Below, piece after piece: positions 1 through 9,030 of a DNA stretch of 64,000 bases. The DNA is from Nonomuraea antri (GTDB taxonomy: Bacteria > Actinomycetota > Actinomycetes > Streptosporangiales > Streptosporangiaceae). Every line of letters starts with the position of its first letter. Position 1 is the first letter of the stretch. The position numbers were made by a program, and so were the translations under genes. The notes below the pieces were generated by a model. It did no database searches and was not told the origin of the DNA. It worked only from the letters and a program-made list of their open reading frames with translations. The stretch spans positions 18,456 through 82,455 of the forward strand of contig NZ_JABCPZ010000016.1 in NCBI RefSeq assembly GCF_013283785.1, written 5' to 3'.

Positions 1-1
1 C

Positions 2-109
2 TTCGCCGCGGACGGCACCCCGCTGCGGCTGTTCAACGCGCAGAACCGCGTCTTCAAGCACCTCGGTTACGACACCGTCCACTACTTCGAGCCGGCCTCG
101 GCGGAGTGA
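2..109 (+). CDS. 3' end of an unidentified protein (partial)
   Basis: The window opens inside a reading frame that ends at TGA 107-109. The 35 visible residues end ...[16 protein letters not shown]. This is too short to assign a family. Its stop overlaps the GTG start of the following phosphoglycerate mutase gene (GTGA at 106-109), so the two are probably translationally coupled in one operon. The start lies outside the window. Confidence 0.6.
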   Translation, partial: FAADGTPLRLFNAQNRVFKHLGYDTVHYFEPASAE

Positions 110-894
110 CCCTGCGGCTGAAGGACGCCCCGTTCCGGCACCCGGAGCGGGGCGTCTCCCCGTTGGTCCTGCTGCGGCACGGCGAGAGCGAGTGGAACGC
201 CGGGAACCTGTTCACCGGCTGGGTCGACGTCGACCTGACGCCGTCCGGCGCGGAGCAGGCGCGGCGGGCCGGGCGGCTGCTGCGCCGGGCCGGGCTGCCG
301 CCGACCGTGGCGCACACCTCCCTGCTCACCCGCGCGGTGCGCACCGGGGATCTCGCGCTGGCCGCGGCAGGCCGGGCCTGGGCGCAGGTCCGCAGGAACT
401 GGCGGCTCAACGAGCGGCACTACGGCGCGCTGCAGGGCAAGGACAAGAGGGAGATCCTCCGCGAGTACGGCGAGGAGCGCTTCCGGCTCTGGCGCCGCTC
501 CTACGACGTGCCGCCGCCGCCCGACCCGGACGACGCCTGGCACGTGCGTGACGACCCGCGCTACGCCGATCTGCCCCGCGACCTGCTGCCCCGGGCCGAG
601 TCGCTGGCCGACGTCGCCGCCCGCCTGCTGCCCCACTGGTACGACGGCATCGTGCCCGACCTGCGCGCCGGGCACACGGTACTGGTCGTGGCGCACAGCA
701 ACTCGCTGCGGGCGCTCGTCGCGCACCTCGACCGCCTCGACCGCGAGGAGGTCATGGGCCTGAACATCCCGACCGGCATCCCGCTGCGCTACGACCTCGA
801 CGAGGATCTGCGTCCGCTCCAGCGCGGCGGCCGCTACCTCGACCCGGCGGCGGCCGCGGCGGGCGCCCTGGCGGTGGCCGGCCAGGGGCGCTGA
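106..894 (+). CDS. gpmA: 2,3-bisphosphoglycerate-dependent phosphoglycerate mutase family protein
   Basis: This 262-residue protein belongs to the histidine phosphatase superfamily. Near residue 24 it has the catalytic [10 protein letters not shown] motif (phospho-accepting His25), followed by [25 protein letters not shown] and a second catalytic His in [12 protein letters not shown] near residue 200. This order is that of cofactor-dependent phosphoglycerate mutase, which interconverts 3- and 2-phosphoglycerate in the cytoplasm; the length is close to the usual 250. The GTG start overlaps the stop of the upstream gene. About 19 residues precede the first conserved strand, so a later start is possible. 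A paralogue doing another phosphate transfer cannot be excluded, because a genome usually has a housekeeping copy and the operon partner is unknown. Confidence 0.85.
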   Translation: MTLRLKDAPFRHPERGVSPLVLLRHGESEWNAGNLFTGWVDVDLTPSGAEQARRAGRLLRRAGLPPTVAHTSLLTRAVRTGDLALAAAGRAWAQVRRNWRLNERHYGALQGKDKREILREYGEERFRLWRRSYDVPPPPDPDDAWHVRDDPRYADLPRDLLPRAESLADVAARLLPHWYDGIVPDLRAGHTVLVVAHSNSLRALVAHLDRLDREEVMGLNIPTGIPLRYDLDEDLRPLQRGGRYLDPAAAAAGALAVAGQGR

Positions 895-895
895 G

Positions 896-2116
896 CTACC
901 GCTCGGCCTCGGCCATCCCGGTGTAGGAGCGCACCACGCCGCCGCGCAGCCACGCCCATCCGGCGACGAGCACCGGACCCAGCCCTCCGACGGTGAGCGC
1001 CGCCACGGGGCCGATCACGCCGGCCACCGCCCCGACGACGACGTCCCCGATCGCCGGGCCGCCCCGCGAGGACATCTGGTAGAAGGCCGTGACCCGGCCC
1101 CGGATCTCGTCCGGGGTGTCGATCTGGACGGCGGCGTGCCTGATCGTGGTGGCCATGGCGTCGAAGGCGCCGAGCAGCAGGGCGGCGAGCACGGCCAGGG
1201 GGAAGACCGGCGAGTGCGCCAGCAGCATGGCCGAGACGCCGTAGCAGAGCGTGGCCGCGAGCAGGACCCGGCCCTGCCGCCGGCTGCTCCGCACCGTGCG
1301 GACGATCGCGTAGGTCGCGATCAGCGCCCCGGCCGACGGGGCGCCGGACAGCACGCCGTACCCGGTCGCGCCGACCTGCAGCACGTCCAGCGCGAGCGCC
1401 GGCAGCAGCACCCGGTAGGCGCTGAACACCGTCGCCGACAGGTCGAGCAGCATGAGGTGGTAGATGAGCGGCCGGCGGGCGATGTATCCGGCGCCGTCGG
1501 CGATCGAGCCCAGGATCGAGCGGCGCTCGGCGGCCGGCGCCGGCGCGGGGAGCCGCAGCAGGGCGAGCACCCCGACCAGCACCGCGTAGGTCACCGCGTC
1601 GACGACGTACATCAGCCCGGGCCCGGCCACGCTGATGAGCACGCCCGCCAGCAGCGGGCCGGCCAGCACGGCCAGCTCGCGCGACGGGTTGAGCAGCGCG
1701 ATCGCCTCCCCGATCCGGTGCTTCGGCACCAGCGCGGGGATCAGCGCCTGCCTGGCCGGCTGGTCGAACGTCGCCGCGGCCGTGGTGAGCACCACGGAGA
1801 CCACGACGTGCCAGGCCTCGGCCCGGCCGGTTAGCGTCAGCCAGGAGAGCGCGGCGGCTACGAGCAGCGCGACGGCCTGCGCGGCCTGCAGCAGCCGGCG
1901 CCGGTCCAGGCGGTCGGCCAGCGCCCCGCCCAGCGGGCTGAGGACGAGCAGCGCGACCGCCTGCGCGGCGCCGACCAGCCCGGTGTGCACCACCGAGCCG
2001 GTCAGCTGGTAGACCTGGTAGAAATTGGCCGCCACGGTGCCGCGGGTGCCGATCTGGGACAACACGACTCCGCACCAGTACAGCGCGAAGTCGCGGTTGC
2101 GCAGAATCACGGTCAA
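896..2116 (-). CDS. MFS transporter, EntS/MFS_3 type
   Basis: About 406 residues with 12 predicted membrane helices. It starts with the RNRDFALYWCGVVLSQIG pattern typical of MFS_3/enterobactin-exporter-like permeases and has the loop 2-3 motif GGALADRLDRRR. I chose TTG at 2116 because TTGA overlaps the stop of the upstream ABC ATPase gene (2113-2115); GTG at 2110 is the alternative. It is the last gene of the ABC importer operon, so it may export a product or a metal complex connected with the imported substrate. The substrate cannot be read from sequence. It is a paralogue of the MFS gene at 7745. Confidence 0.85.
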   Translation of the reverse strand: MTVILRNRDFALYWCGVVLSQIGTRGTVAANFYQVYQLTGSVVHTGLVGAAQAVALLVLSPLGGALADRLDRRRLLQAAQAVALLVAAALSWLTLTGRAEAWHVVVSVVLTTAAATFDQPARQALIPALVPKHRIGEAIALLNPSRELAVLAGPLLAGVLISVAGPGLMYVVDAVTYAVLVGVLALLRLPAPAPAAERRSILGSIADGAGYIARRPLIYHLMLLDLSATVFSAYRVLLPALALDVLQVGATGYGVLSGAPSAGALIATYAIVRTVRSSRRQGRVLLAATLCYGVSAMLLAHSPVFPLAVLAALLLGAFDAMATTIRHAAVQIDTPDEIRGRVTAFYQMSSRGGPAIGDVVVGAVAGVIGPVAALTVGGLGPVLVAGWAWLRGGVVRSYTGMAEAER

Positions 2117-3264
2117 TCGACGGGGACCAGCACGAGCTTGGCCGGATCCATCCGCAGATAGACCTCGGTCCCTGGTTCGATCGAGGTCGAGGGGTTCCCG
2201 CGGGTGCGCAGCTCGTGCTTGCCGACCGCCACCACGTGGTCGAGGCTGTCTCCCAGGTAGGCGCGGGTGAGCACGGTGCCCTTCCACTCGTTGGGCACCT
2301 CGCCCGCCCTGGAGGTGGTGCTGACCTCCACCACCTCAGGACGCGCCGACACGATCACGTCGGTGCCCAGCGGCAGGGCCATGGCGGAGTCGAGCGCGAG
2401 CTGGCCGTCGAGGGTGTTGACGGTGTAGCGGTCGCCGTCCCTGGCCACCACGTTGCCGGACAGGAAGTTCGACGTGCCGATGAACTCCGCGACGAACCGG
2501 CAGTTGGGGTTCTCGTAGATGTCGCGGGGCCGGCCGAGCTGCACGACGCTGCCGTTGCGCATCACCGCGATCGCGTTGCTCAGCGCCAGCGCCTCGACCT
2601 GGTCGTGCGTCACGTACACCGAGGTGATGCCGAGTTCGCGCTGCACCCGCTTCAGCTCGTAGCGCAGCGACTCGCGCAGTTTCGCGTCCAGGTTGGACAG
2701 CGGCTCGTCGAGCAGCAGGAGCGGGGGTTCGATGACGAGGGCGCGGGCCAGGGCGAGCCGCTGCTGCTGGCCGCCGGACAGCTTGGTGGCCTGCCGGTCT
2801 GCCAGGTGGGCCAGCTCCATCGTCTCCAGCACGCGCAGCACCCGCTCGGAGATCTCCTTGCGGCCCAGCCGGTCGCCGCGCTTCTTCACCTGCAGGGGGA
2901 AGGCGACGTTGTCGAAGACCGTCATGTGCGGCCAGATGGCGTAGGACTGGAAGACCATGCCCAGTCCCCGCTCGTTGGCGGGGACGTTGACCGATCTCCT
3001 GCCCTCGTCGGCGGAGAAGAGCACGCGGTCGCCGACCTCGATGGTGCCCGAGTCGGGGCGTTCCAGCCCGGCGATCGCGCGCAGCGTCGTCGTCTTGCCG
3101 CAGCCCGAGGGCCCGAGCAAGGTGAACAACTGGCCGTTCTCCACGGTGAAGCTGACGTCGTTGACCGCGAACACCCGGGCCTCCTGTGCCGAGGCGGCGC
3201 GCGAGTCACGCCGGCGGCGGCGCTCCCCGTCGAAGGTCTTGACGAGGTTGTTGATGCTGAGCAT
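2113..3264 (-). CDS. ABC importer ATP-binding subunit, Fe(3+)/polyamine/phosphonate type
   Basis: This 383-residue ATPase powers the importer formed with the permease at 3292 and the binding proteins at 5099 and 6244. Walker A GPSGCGKTTT lies at residues 51-60, the Q-loop glutamine at 106, the LSGGQQQRLALARAL signature from 162 and Walker B LLLLDEP at 182-188. A TOBE-like C-terminal region follows residue 240, as in FbpC, PotA and PhnT. An Arg-rich insertion of about 16 residues (positions 14-30) interrupts the first beta strands and is unusual for the family. The start is ATG 3264, 27 bases after the permease stop. Family membership is secure; the substrate is not. Confidence 0.9.
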   Translation of the reverse strand: MLSINNLVKTFDGERRRRRDSRAASAQEARVFAVNDVSFTVENGQLFTLLGPSGCGKTTTLRAIAGLERPDSGTIEVGDRVLFSADEGRRSVNVPANERGLGMVFQSYAIWPHMTVFDNVAFPLQVKKRGDRLGRKEISERVLRVLETMELAHLADRQATKLSGGQQQRLALARALVIEPPLLLLDEPLSNLDAKLRESLRYELKRVQRELGITSVYVTHDQVEALALSNAIAVMRNGSVVQLGRPRDIYENPNCRFVAEFIGTSNFLSGNVVARDGDRYTVNTLDGQLALDSAMALPLGTDVIVSARPEVVEVSTTSRAGEVPNEWKGTVLTRAYLGDSLDHVVAVGKHELRTRGNPSTSIEPGTEVYLRMDPAKLVLVPVD

Positions 3265-3291
3265 CTGTCCTCCTGATGAAAGCCCGGTGGG

Positions 3292-5019
3292 TCAGTCCTG
3301 CCGGAGCCCGACTTTGGCGCCGAGCTTGTAGGCGATGACGACGAGCACGGCGAGGGTGAGCACCATGACGACACCGAGTGCCGCCAGGACGGTGAACTGG
3401 CCGTTCTCGTACTGCTCGAAGATGAGAATGGAGAGGACCTCGTTGCCCGGGCTGTAGAGCAGGATCGAGCTCGACAGTTCGCGGAAGGAGACGACGAGGA
3501 TGTAGATCCACCCGTCCAGCAGGCCGGGCGAGAGGAGGGGCAGCAGCACCCGGCGGAACGTCTGCCACCAGCTCGCCCCGCTGACCTGGGCCGACTCCTC
3601 CAGCTCGGCCGAGATCTGGTGCATCGAGGTGACCGCGTAGCGCATGCCGTACGGCATGTAGCGGGTGCAGTAGGCGATCAGCAGGATGAAGATCGTGCCG
3701 TAGATCGGGATGGGGCTGCGCAGGTACACGAAGGAGAGCGCGAGCCCGAGCACCAGGCCGGGGATCACCAGCGGGACGAACGAGAAGTGGTCCACGAGCT
3801 GCCGCCCGGGGATGCGTGAGCGCACGACGATCCACGCGCCGACCGCCATCAGGATCATGACGAGCGTCGCCGACCCCAGACCGAGCGCCAGGGAGTTCGT
3901 CAGCGCCGTCATCGCGTCGGACATCTCGAAGAGCTGGCGGTAGTTGTCCAGCGACATCGAGGCGAAGGCGTCGCCCGACGGCGCCTGGTAGAACTTCAGC
4001 AGCGAGGTGTAGAGCAGCACGAGCAGCGGCCCGACGACGGTGAAGAAGAAGTACAGCACGATGAGTGCGCCCATGACCGGCCGCCACTTGCCGAGCTCCA
4101 TCGGCCGCGGCCGGAACCCCTTGCCCGTCACGGTCTGGTAGGTCTTGCCCGACCTGCCGACGAAATTGGAGATCGTCACGCCGATCAGCGCGAGCACCAG
4201 CAGGCCCACCGCCAGCGCGCCGGCCGAGGCGAGGTCGGGCGGGTAGGAACGCAGCACGAAGTAGATGCGGCTGGTGAAGACGTAGATCCCGTTCTGCAGG
4301 CCGAGCAGGGCGGGCACCTCGAAGCTCTCCAGGCTGCGCACCACCATGATGAGCACCGCGGCGACGATCGCCGGGCGCGTCAGCGGCACGGTGATCCGGC
4401 GGAACACCTGCCACCTGCTGGCCCCCGACATCAGGGCCGACTCCTCCAGCGAGGGGTCCATCGACCGGAACGCGGCGACCATGAGCAGGAACACGATGGG
4501 AGAAAGGTGCAGACCTTCCACCCAGACCATCCCCCACACGGTGAAGATGTCGAGGAAGGCCGGGCCGAAGACCGGTTCGAGCAGCTTGTTGAGCAGGCCG
4601 ATGTCCGGGCTCGCCAGGAAGATCCACGAGATGGTGTACAGGATGCCCGGGATGATCAAGGGGATGATCGAGGCCGCGAAGAAGAGTCCCTTGAACGGGA
4701 CGTCCGTCCGCACGTTGAGGTAGGCGAGTGCGGTGCCGACGACCAACGACAGCACGGCCGATCCCACCGCGAACCACAACGAGTTCCCGATCATGTCGCC
4801 GACGCGCGGATCACCGTAGGCGCGGGCGAAACCGCCGAGCGTGAAACCGTCGGCGTCGAAGAAGGTGCCCCAGATCAAGTAGTAGAGGGGCACGAGCGCG
4901 AGATAGCCGATCAGACCGGCGACCACGGCGATGATGACGATCTTGGGGGTTGCCAACCGGCGCAGCCGGCCGAGCACGGCTGCCTTGCGGGCAGGGACGG
5001 CGGGAGACGCCGTGGTCAT
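3292..5019 (-). CDS. ABC importer permease, two fused permease domains (FbpB type)
   Basis: This 575-residue membrane protein has about 12 helices in two homologous halves. Each half carries an EAA-type coupling loop: LEESALMSGASRWQVFRRITVPL in the first half and LEESAQVSGASWWQTFRRVLLPL in the second. Fusion of both permease domains in one chain is typical of FbpB-like iron(III) and some 2-aminoethylphosphonate importers. The start at ATG 5019 is preceded by an AAAGAGGTGAGGGC-like ribosome binding site in the 5' leader. The gene lies between the two binding-protein genes (5' side) and the ATPase gene (3' side), all on the minus strand. Confidence 0.9.
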   Translation of the reverse strand: MTTASPAVPARKAAVLGRLRRLATPKIVIIAVVAGLIGYLALVPLYYLIWGTFFDADGFTLGGFARAYGDPRVGDMIGNSLWFAVGSAVLSLVVGTALAYLNVRTDVPFKGLFFAASIIPLIIPGILYTISWIFLASPDIGLLNKLLEPVFGPAFLDIFTVWGMVWVEGLHLSPIVFLLMVAAFRSMDPSLEESALMSGASRWQVFRRITVPLTRPAIVAAVLIMVVRSLESFEVPALLGLQNGIYVFTSRIYFVLRSYPPDLASAGALAVGLLVLALIGVTISNFVGRSGKTYQTVTGKGFRPRPMELGKWRPVMGALIVLYFFFTVVGPLLVLLYTSLLKFYQAPSGDAFASMSLDNYRQLFEMSDAMTALTNSLALGLGSATLVMILMAVGAWIVVRSRIPGRQLVDHFSFVPLVIPGLVLGLALSFVYLRSPIPIYGTIFILLIAYCTRYMPYGMRYAVTSMHQISAELEESAQVSGASWWQTFRRVLLPLLSPGLLDGWIYILVVSFRELSSSILLYSPGNEVLSILIFEQYENGQFTVLAALGVVMVLTLAVLVVIAYKLGAKVGLRQD

Positions 5020-5098
5020 GCCCTCACCTCTTTCCGAACCAGGTTGCGATGATCAAGCGCGCGGCGGCACCGGGGGCGCCGCCGCGCGATCGGGTGAC

Positions 5099-6247
5099 TC
5101 ACTTGCCGTCGACCTGCTCACCGTTGGAGATGACCTGGTCATAGCGCTTGCTCCACTCGTCACCGTTCTTCGTCAGCTCAGCGACGTCGATCGGGACGAT
5201 CTCCACCCCCTTGAGCGGGTCGTCGCCCTCCACGATGGCCGGGGTGAGGCCCTGCTTCACCAGCAGCTCCTGGCCCTCCTGCAGCATCCAGTCGGCGAAC
5301 AACATCGCCGCGGCGGGATGCTTGGCCGTCTTCATCAGGCCGAAGCCGTTGGGCCTGGCGATGACCGGCTGCACGAGGGGCAGGTAGTCGACCGGCGCGC
5401 CCTTGGCCTTGGCCTGCTCGACGATGTAGGTGTAGTTGGAGGCGGCGACCGAGAACTGGCCGGCCGACAGCAACTGGCCCTGCACCGTGTGGCCCTTGAC
5501 GATCTTCGCGCCGCCGGCCATGCCGGTGAAGAGCTTGTCGATCTCCTCCTTGGTCTTGCCCTGCTTCTCCCAGTACCGGTAGAGGGTCAGGTACCAGTCG
5601 GAGTCGCTGAGCTCCATGGCCAGCTTGCCGTCCCACTTGGGGTCGGCGAGCTCCTCCCAGGTCTTCGGCGCCTGCTCCGAGGTCACCATCTTGGTGTTCC
5701 AGCTCGGCGCGAACAGGTTCATGCGCGTGGCCGTCCAGCCCTGCTGCCGCCCGGCCTCCTGGACCATGCGCCGCCGTTCACCGTCGTAGGTGGCCAGAAC
5801 GCCTTCGGTGTTCAGGTCGAACAGCTCGGTCGCGTTGGTCTCCACCACGTCGTTGCCCTGGTAGCCGGCCTTCTGCTCCTGCACGATCCGCTGCAGCACC
5901 GTCTCGGACCCGGCGCGGTACAGGTTCACCTTGACGTCGAACTGGCCTTCGAACGCCTTCAGCACGGCGTCGGCCACCTCGCTCGTCATGGACGTGTAGA
6001 GGTCGAGCGTGCCCTCCTTCTCGGCCAGCGGGACGAGCTTGTCGCGCCGCTGCTGCCCGGTCATCGCGTTGACCTCGGTGTAGAGCTGCTCCGCCGCGGT
6101 GGGCCCGCCGCCGGTCGCGGCCTTGGGCACGCCGGCCGTGGGCGGGCCGCCGCAGCCCGCGAGCAGGAGCACGAGCGCGGACCCTGAGGCCAGAGCGTGC
6201 TTGACGGGCCTACCTCCGCGGTGGCCCGGCACAGGTGCGGTGTTCAC
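5099..6247 (-). CDS. ABC transporter substrate-binding lipoprotein (copy 1)
   Basis: A 382-residue extracellular solute-binding protein of the FbpA-like (SBP_bac_6/8) type. The N-terminus is a lipoprotein signal ending LLLAGC, with the lipidated cysteine at residue 32. The mature part carries family phrases such as LVPLAEKEGTLDLYTS, EELADPKWDGKLAME and a C-terminal NPKK/KNGDEW-like helix. GTG 6247 is chosen as start because GTGA overlaps the stop of the upstream paralogue and GGGAGGT sits 5 bases before it. It is about half identical by eye to the product of 6244-7368. The ligand is unknown; iron(III), phosphonate and polyamine are all carried by relatives. Confidence 0.88.
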   Translation of the reverse strand: MNTAPVPGHRGGRPVKHALASGSALVLLLAGCGGPPTAGVPKAATGGGPTAAEQLYTEVNAMTGQQRRDKLVPLAEKEGTLDLYTSMTSEVADAVLKAFEGQFDVKVNLYRAGSETVLQRIVQEQKAGYQGNDVVETNATELFDLNTEGVLATYDGERRRMVQEAGRQQGWTATRMNLFAPSWNTKMVTSEQAPKTWEELADPKWDGKLAMELSDSDWYLTLYRYWEKQGKTKEEIDKLFTGMAGGAKIVKGHTVQGQLLSAGQFSVAASNYTYIVEQAKAKGAPVDYLPLVQPVIARPNGFGLMKTAKHPAAAMLFADWMLQEGQELLVKQGLTPAIVEGDDPLKGVEIVPIDVAELTKNGDEWSKRYDQVISNGEQVDGK

Positions 6248-7368
6248 TGGACCTCCCGGCCTGACTGGACGATCTCCTCGTAGAGGGCGTCCCACTTCTT
6301 GGGGTTGTCGAGCATCTCCTGCTCGGGCACGGTGATCGTGGTGAGCCCGGCCAGGGGATCGTCCGCGGTGGGGATCGATCCGACCCGGAAGGACTCGCCG
6401 AGGATCTTCTGACCTTCGGTCAGCTCGTAGTCGATGAAGAGCATCGCCGCCGCGGGGTGTGTCGCCGTCTTCATCAGCGCCACGCCGTTGGGCCGGATCA
6501 CGATGGGCTGCACCGGGGTTCCCGAGGCCGGGTGCCAGCTCACCGGGGCGCCCTGGTCGGCGGCCTTGTCGATGGTGTGGCTGTAGGAGGAGGCCGTCAC
6601 CGCGAACTGACCGGCCGAGAGCAGCTCACCCTGCGCCGTGTGCCCCTTGGCGATCTTCGCGTTGGCGACGACCCGGTTGAACAGGTCGCGGACCTCGGCG
6701 TCCGTCTTGCCCTGGGCCAGGTAGTGCTTGTACATGGCGGCGAACCAGTCGACGTCGCCGACCTCCAGGGAGACGAGTCCCTTCCACTTCGGGTCGGCGA
6801 GCTCCTCGAACGACTTCGGCTCCGCGCCGGGCTTCACCTTGGCGGTGTTCCAGCCGACCACGAACACGTTGAACCGGGTCGCGGTCCAGCCGTCCGCCTG
6901 GCCCTCCTTGCGCACCGCGGCCCGCAGCGCGCCCTCGTAGGGGTAGAGCATGTTCTGCTTGGCCATGACGTTGAGCTCGCCGGCGTTCGTCTCGACGAGA
7001 TCGTTGCCGTGGTAGTTCGCCTGCTGCTCCTGCGCCACCCGCTGGAGCACCGACTCCGAGTTCCCGCGGTAGACCTCCACGTCGATCGGGTAGGCCTTCT
7101 CGAACCCGTCGATGACCTTGTCCAGGTCGGTGTTCGAGGTGTAGATCGACAGCGCGCCTTCCTGTTTCGCGAGGTCGAGCAGGACCTTGGTCCGTTCGTC
7201 ACCGGTGAGCCCGTTGACGCGGTCGTAGACCTCCTGAGCTTTCGTGCCGGACGCGCCGGCCTTGTCGGCCGGTGCGGGCCCGCCTGCTGACGGCGAAGCG
7301 CCGCAGGCCGTCAGGAGGAGGACGGCGGCGGCCGCCGCCGCCGATCCGAAGATTTTCTGGTGTTGCAT
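6244..7368 (-). CDS. ABC transporter substrate-binding lipoprotein (copy 2)
   Basis: A 374-residue lipoprotein with signal peptide ending LLLTAC (Cys22). Its mature domain is paralogous to the gene just downstream: LLDLAKQEGALSIYTS, EELADPKWKGLVSLEV, AKGHTAQGELLSAGQFAV and LMKTATHPAAAMLF all have counterparts there. The start is ATG 7368 with GGGAG nine bases upstream. It is the first gene of the five-gene minus-strand operon (two binding proteins, permease, ATPase, MFS). The tandem pair probably arose by duplication and may widen ligand range or tune affinity for one permease; that is inference. Confidence 0.88.
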   Translation of the reverse strand: MQHQKIFGSAAAAAAVLLLTACGASPSAGGPAPADKAGASGTKAQEVYDRVNGLTGDERTKVLLDLAKQEGALSIYTSNTDLDKVIDGFEKAYPIDVEVYRGNSESVLQRVAQEQQANYHGNDLVETNAGELNVMAKQNMLYPYEGALRAAVRKEGQADGWTATRFNVFVVGWNTAKVKPGAEPKSFEELADPKWKGLVSLEVGDVDWFAAMYKHYLAQGKTDAEVRDLFNRVVANAKIAKGHTAQGELLSAGQFAVTASSYSHTIDKAADQGAPVSWHPASGTPVQPIVIRPNGVALMKTATHPAAAMLFIDYELTEGQKILGESFRVGSIPTADDPLAGLTTITVPEQEMLDNPKKWDALYEEIVQSGREVQ

Positions 7369-7554
7369 GGATGCTCTCCCGCGAGCTCGGCGGGGCGGTG
7401 TGCGCACCGACCCGGCGATGATGCGTTTGTGGTCCCCCCGCGAGAAGTAGTGCTCAGATCACGCCCGTCTCTCCGGCGAGAGCTCCAGCCCGATAGTCAT
7501 CGCACATCTTGCCTCCTTTGAGCGAATTACCCGAGTACACACCGTGGTCGGACT

Positions 7555-7569
7555 AAAGGTCTAACCTTT
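7555..7569. promoter_or_regulatory. GGT-NNN-ACC operator upstream of the ABC importer operon
   Basis: AAAGGTCTAACCTTT is a perfect dyad with 6-base arms (AAAGGT/ACCTTT) around CTA. FadR-subfamily GntR regulators typically bind TGGT-NNN-ACCA-like sites, and a regulator of that family is encoded at 9031-9768. The same GGT-NNN-ACC core recurs at 7708-7716 and 9898-9906, each before a different transcription unit of this block. Confidence 0.6.
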
Positions 7570-7707
7570 CGGCCAAGTTTTATCGGACCGTTACCTCGGG
7601 GCCGATTCAGGCCACGTACGGGCACGTCGCCCACCTGACCGGCCACGCGATCGTCCAGCGAGGCACGTCACGGCGATGGCCGCGAGCCTCTTCCTCTCGA
7701 CTCGAAA

Positions 7708-7716
7708 GGTAATACC
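7708..7716. promoter_or_regulatory. GGT-NNN-ACC operator upstream of the MFS gene
   Basis: GGTAATACC lies 28 bases before the preferred ATG of the MFS gene at 7745, in the context AAAGGTAATACCATT. It matches the core of the sites at 7555-7569 and 9898-9906, so it is a likely target of the neighbouring FadR-type regulator. Confidence 0.5.
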
Positions 7717-7744
7717 ATTAGCCGAATCTAGAGAAGGGGCTTTC

Positions 7745-8998
7745 ATGGGTTCGGCAGACGACACGTTCACCGCCCGCATCCGCACCGCGCCCCGGCGGGT
7801 CTTCCGCTCGCTCGCCGTGCCCAACTACCGGCGCTTCTTCGCCGGCCACGCGGTGAGCGTGATCGGGACCTGGATGCAGCGGGTGGCGCAGGACTGGCTC
7901 GTGCTGGAGCTGACGGACTCCCCCGTCGCGCTCGGCATCTCGACCGCCCTGCAGTTCCTGCCCACGCTCCTGCTCGGCCTGTGGGGCGGCGTCCTCGTCG
8001 ACCGGCTCGACCGCCGCCGTACGATCATGGCGACGCAGGCGGTCAGCGCCGTGCTCGCGGCCGTGCTCGCGGTGCTCGTCCTGGGCGACCTGGTGCGGCT
8101 GTGGATGGTCTACGCGCTCGCACTCGGGCTCGGCCTGGTCACCGTGCTCGACGTCCCCGCACGGCACGCCTTCATCACCGAGCTGGTCAGCCCGGACAAC
8201 TACGTGAACGCCCAGGCGCTGAACTCGACCGTGCACAACGCCGGCCGCCTGGTCGGCCCGGCGATCGCCGGGGTCCTCATCGCGACCGTCGACATCGGGG
8301 TGGCGTTCGCGATCAACGCGCTGTCGTTCGTGGCGGTGCTGCTCGGGCTCTGGCGGGTCGACCCCCGCGAGCTGCACCGGGTCCCCGCCCTGCCGCGGGC
8401 CAAGGGCCAGGCCAGGCAGGGCCTGCGCTACGCGTGGGCGCACCCCGAGCTACGCGCGTGCCTGTTCCTCGTCGCCGTGGTCGCGCTGCTCGGCCAGCAC
8501 TTCCGCGTCGTGTTCCCGCTGCTGGCGCGCGACACCTTCGGCGGCGGCGCCGAGGTCTACGGCTGGCTCACCTCCGCGCTCGGGGTGGGCGCGGTGCTCG
8601 GGGCCCTGGCCAGCGCCGCGCGCGTGAGCGCCGGCGCGTGGTCCCTGCTGCTGTGGACGTTCGCCTTCGCCGGCGTGAACCTCGCCGCCGCGGCCGCCCC
8701 CACGCTCGGCCTGGCGCTGGCGGCGGTCGTCGCACTCGGCGTGGCGAACATCTGCTTCAACACGCTCGCCCGCACGCTGCTGCAGATCAAGGCCGACCCG
8801 ACGATGCAGGGACGGCTGATCGCCCTGCACAGCCTGATATTCCTGGGCAGCACCCCGTTGGGCGCGCCGATCGCGGGGTGGGTGTGCGAGCAGTGGGGGG
8901 CGCGCACCGGGCTCCTGCTGGCCGGGATCCCGGCCGGGCTCGCGGCGCTCGCGCTGCTGCCGTGGCTGCGGAAGATCCGCACCCCGCGAGAGGAGTGA
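7745..8998 (+). CDS. MFS transporter, EntS/MFS_3 type
   Basis: A 417-residue, 12-helix permease. The family start LAVPNYRRFFAGHAVSVIGTWMQRVAQDWLVLEL is present, as is the loop motif GGVLVDRLDRRR. ATG 7745 is preferred because AGAAGGGG lies 6-12 bases before it; an in-frame start at 7676 would place the GGT-NNN-ACC site inside the gene. It stands between the importer operon and the GntR gene and is paralogous to the MFS gene at 896. It probably exports a small molecule, and its regulation is likely shared with the importer. Confidence 0.87.
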   Translation: MGSADDTFTARIRTAPRRVFRSLAVPNYRRFFAGHAVSVIGTWMQRVAQDWLVLELTDSPVALGISTALQFLPTLLLGLWGGVLVDRLDRRRTIMATQAVSAVLAAVLAVLVLGDLVRLWMVYALALGLGLVTVLDVPARHAFITELVSPDNYVNAQALNSTVHNAGRLVGPAIAGVLIATVDIGVAFAINALSFVAVLLGLWRVDPRELHRVPALPRAKGQARQGLRYAWAHPELRACLFLVAVVALLGQHFRVVFPLLARDTFGGGAEVYGWLTSALGVGAVLGALASAARVSAGAWSLLLWTFAFAGVNLAAAAAPTLGLALAAVVALGVANICFNTLARTLLQIKADPTMQGRLIALHSLIFLGSTPLGAPIAGWVCEQWGARTGLLLAGIPAGLAALALLPWLRKIRTPREE

Positions 8999-9030
8999 CG
9001 GAGGCGCGGCCCTGCCCAGAAGGGGTCCGG

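Larger units (their letters stand above)
7369..7744. promoter_or_regulatory. Divergent promoter region of the ABC operon and the MFS gene
   Basis: No gene is seen in these 376 bases. The segment separates the minus-strand importer operon from the plus-strand MFS gene and is locally A/T-richer (7520-7590). It carries two GGT-NNN-ACC sites, one nearer each gene, described separately. Confidence 0.6.
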
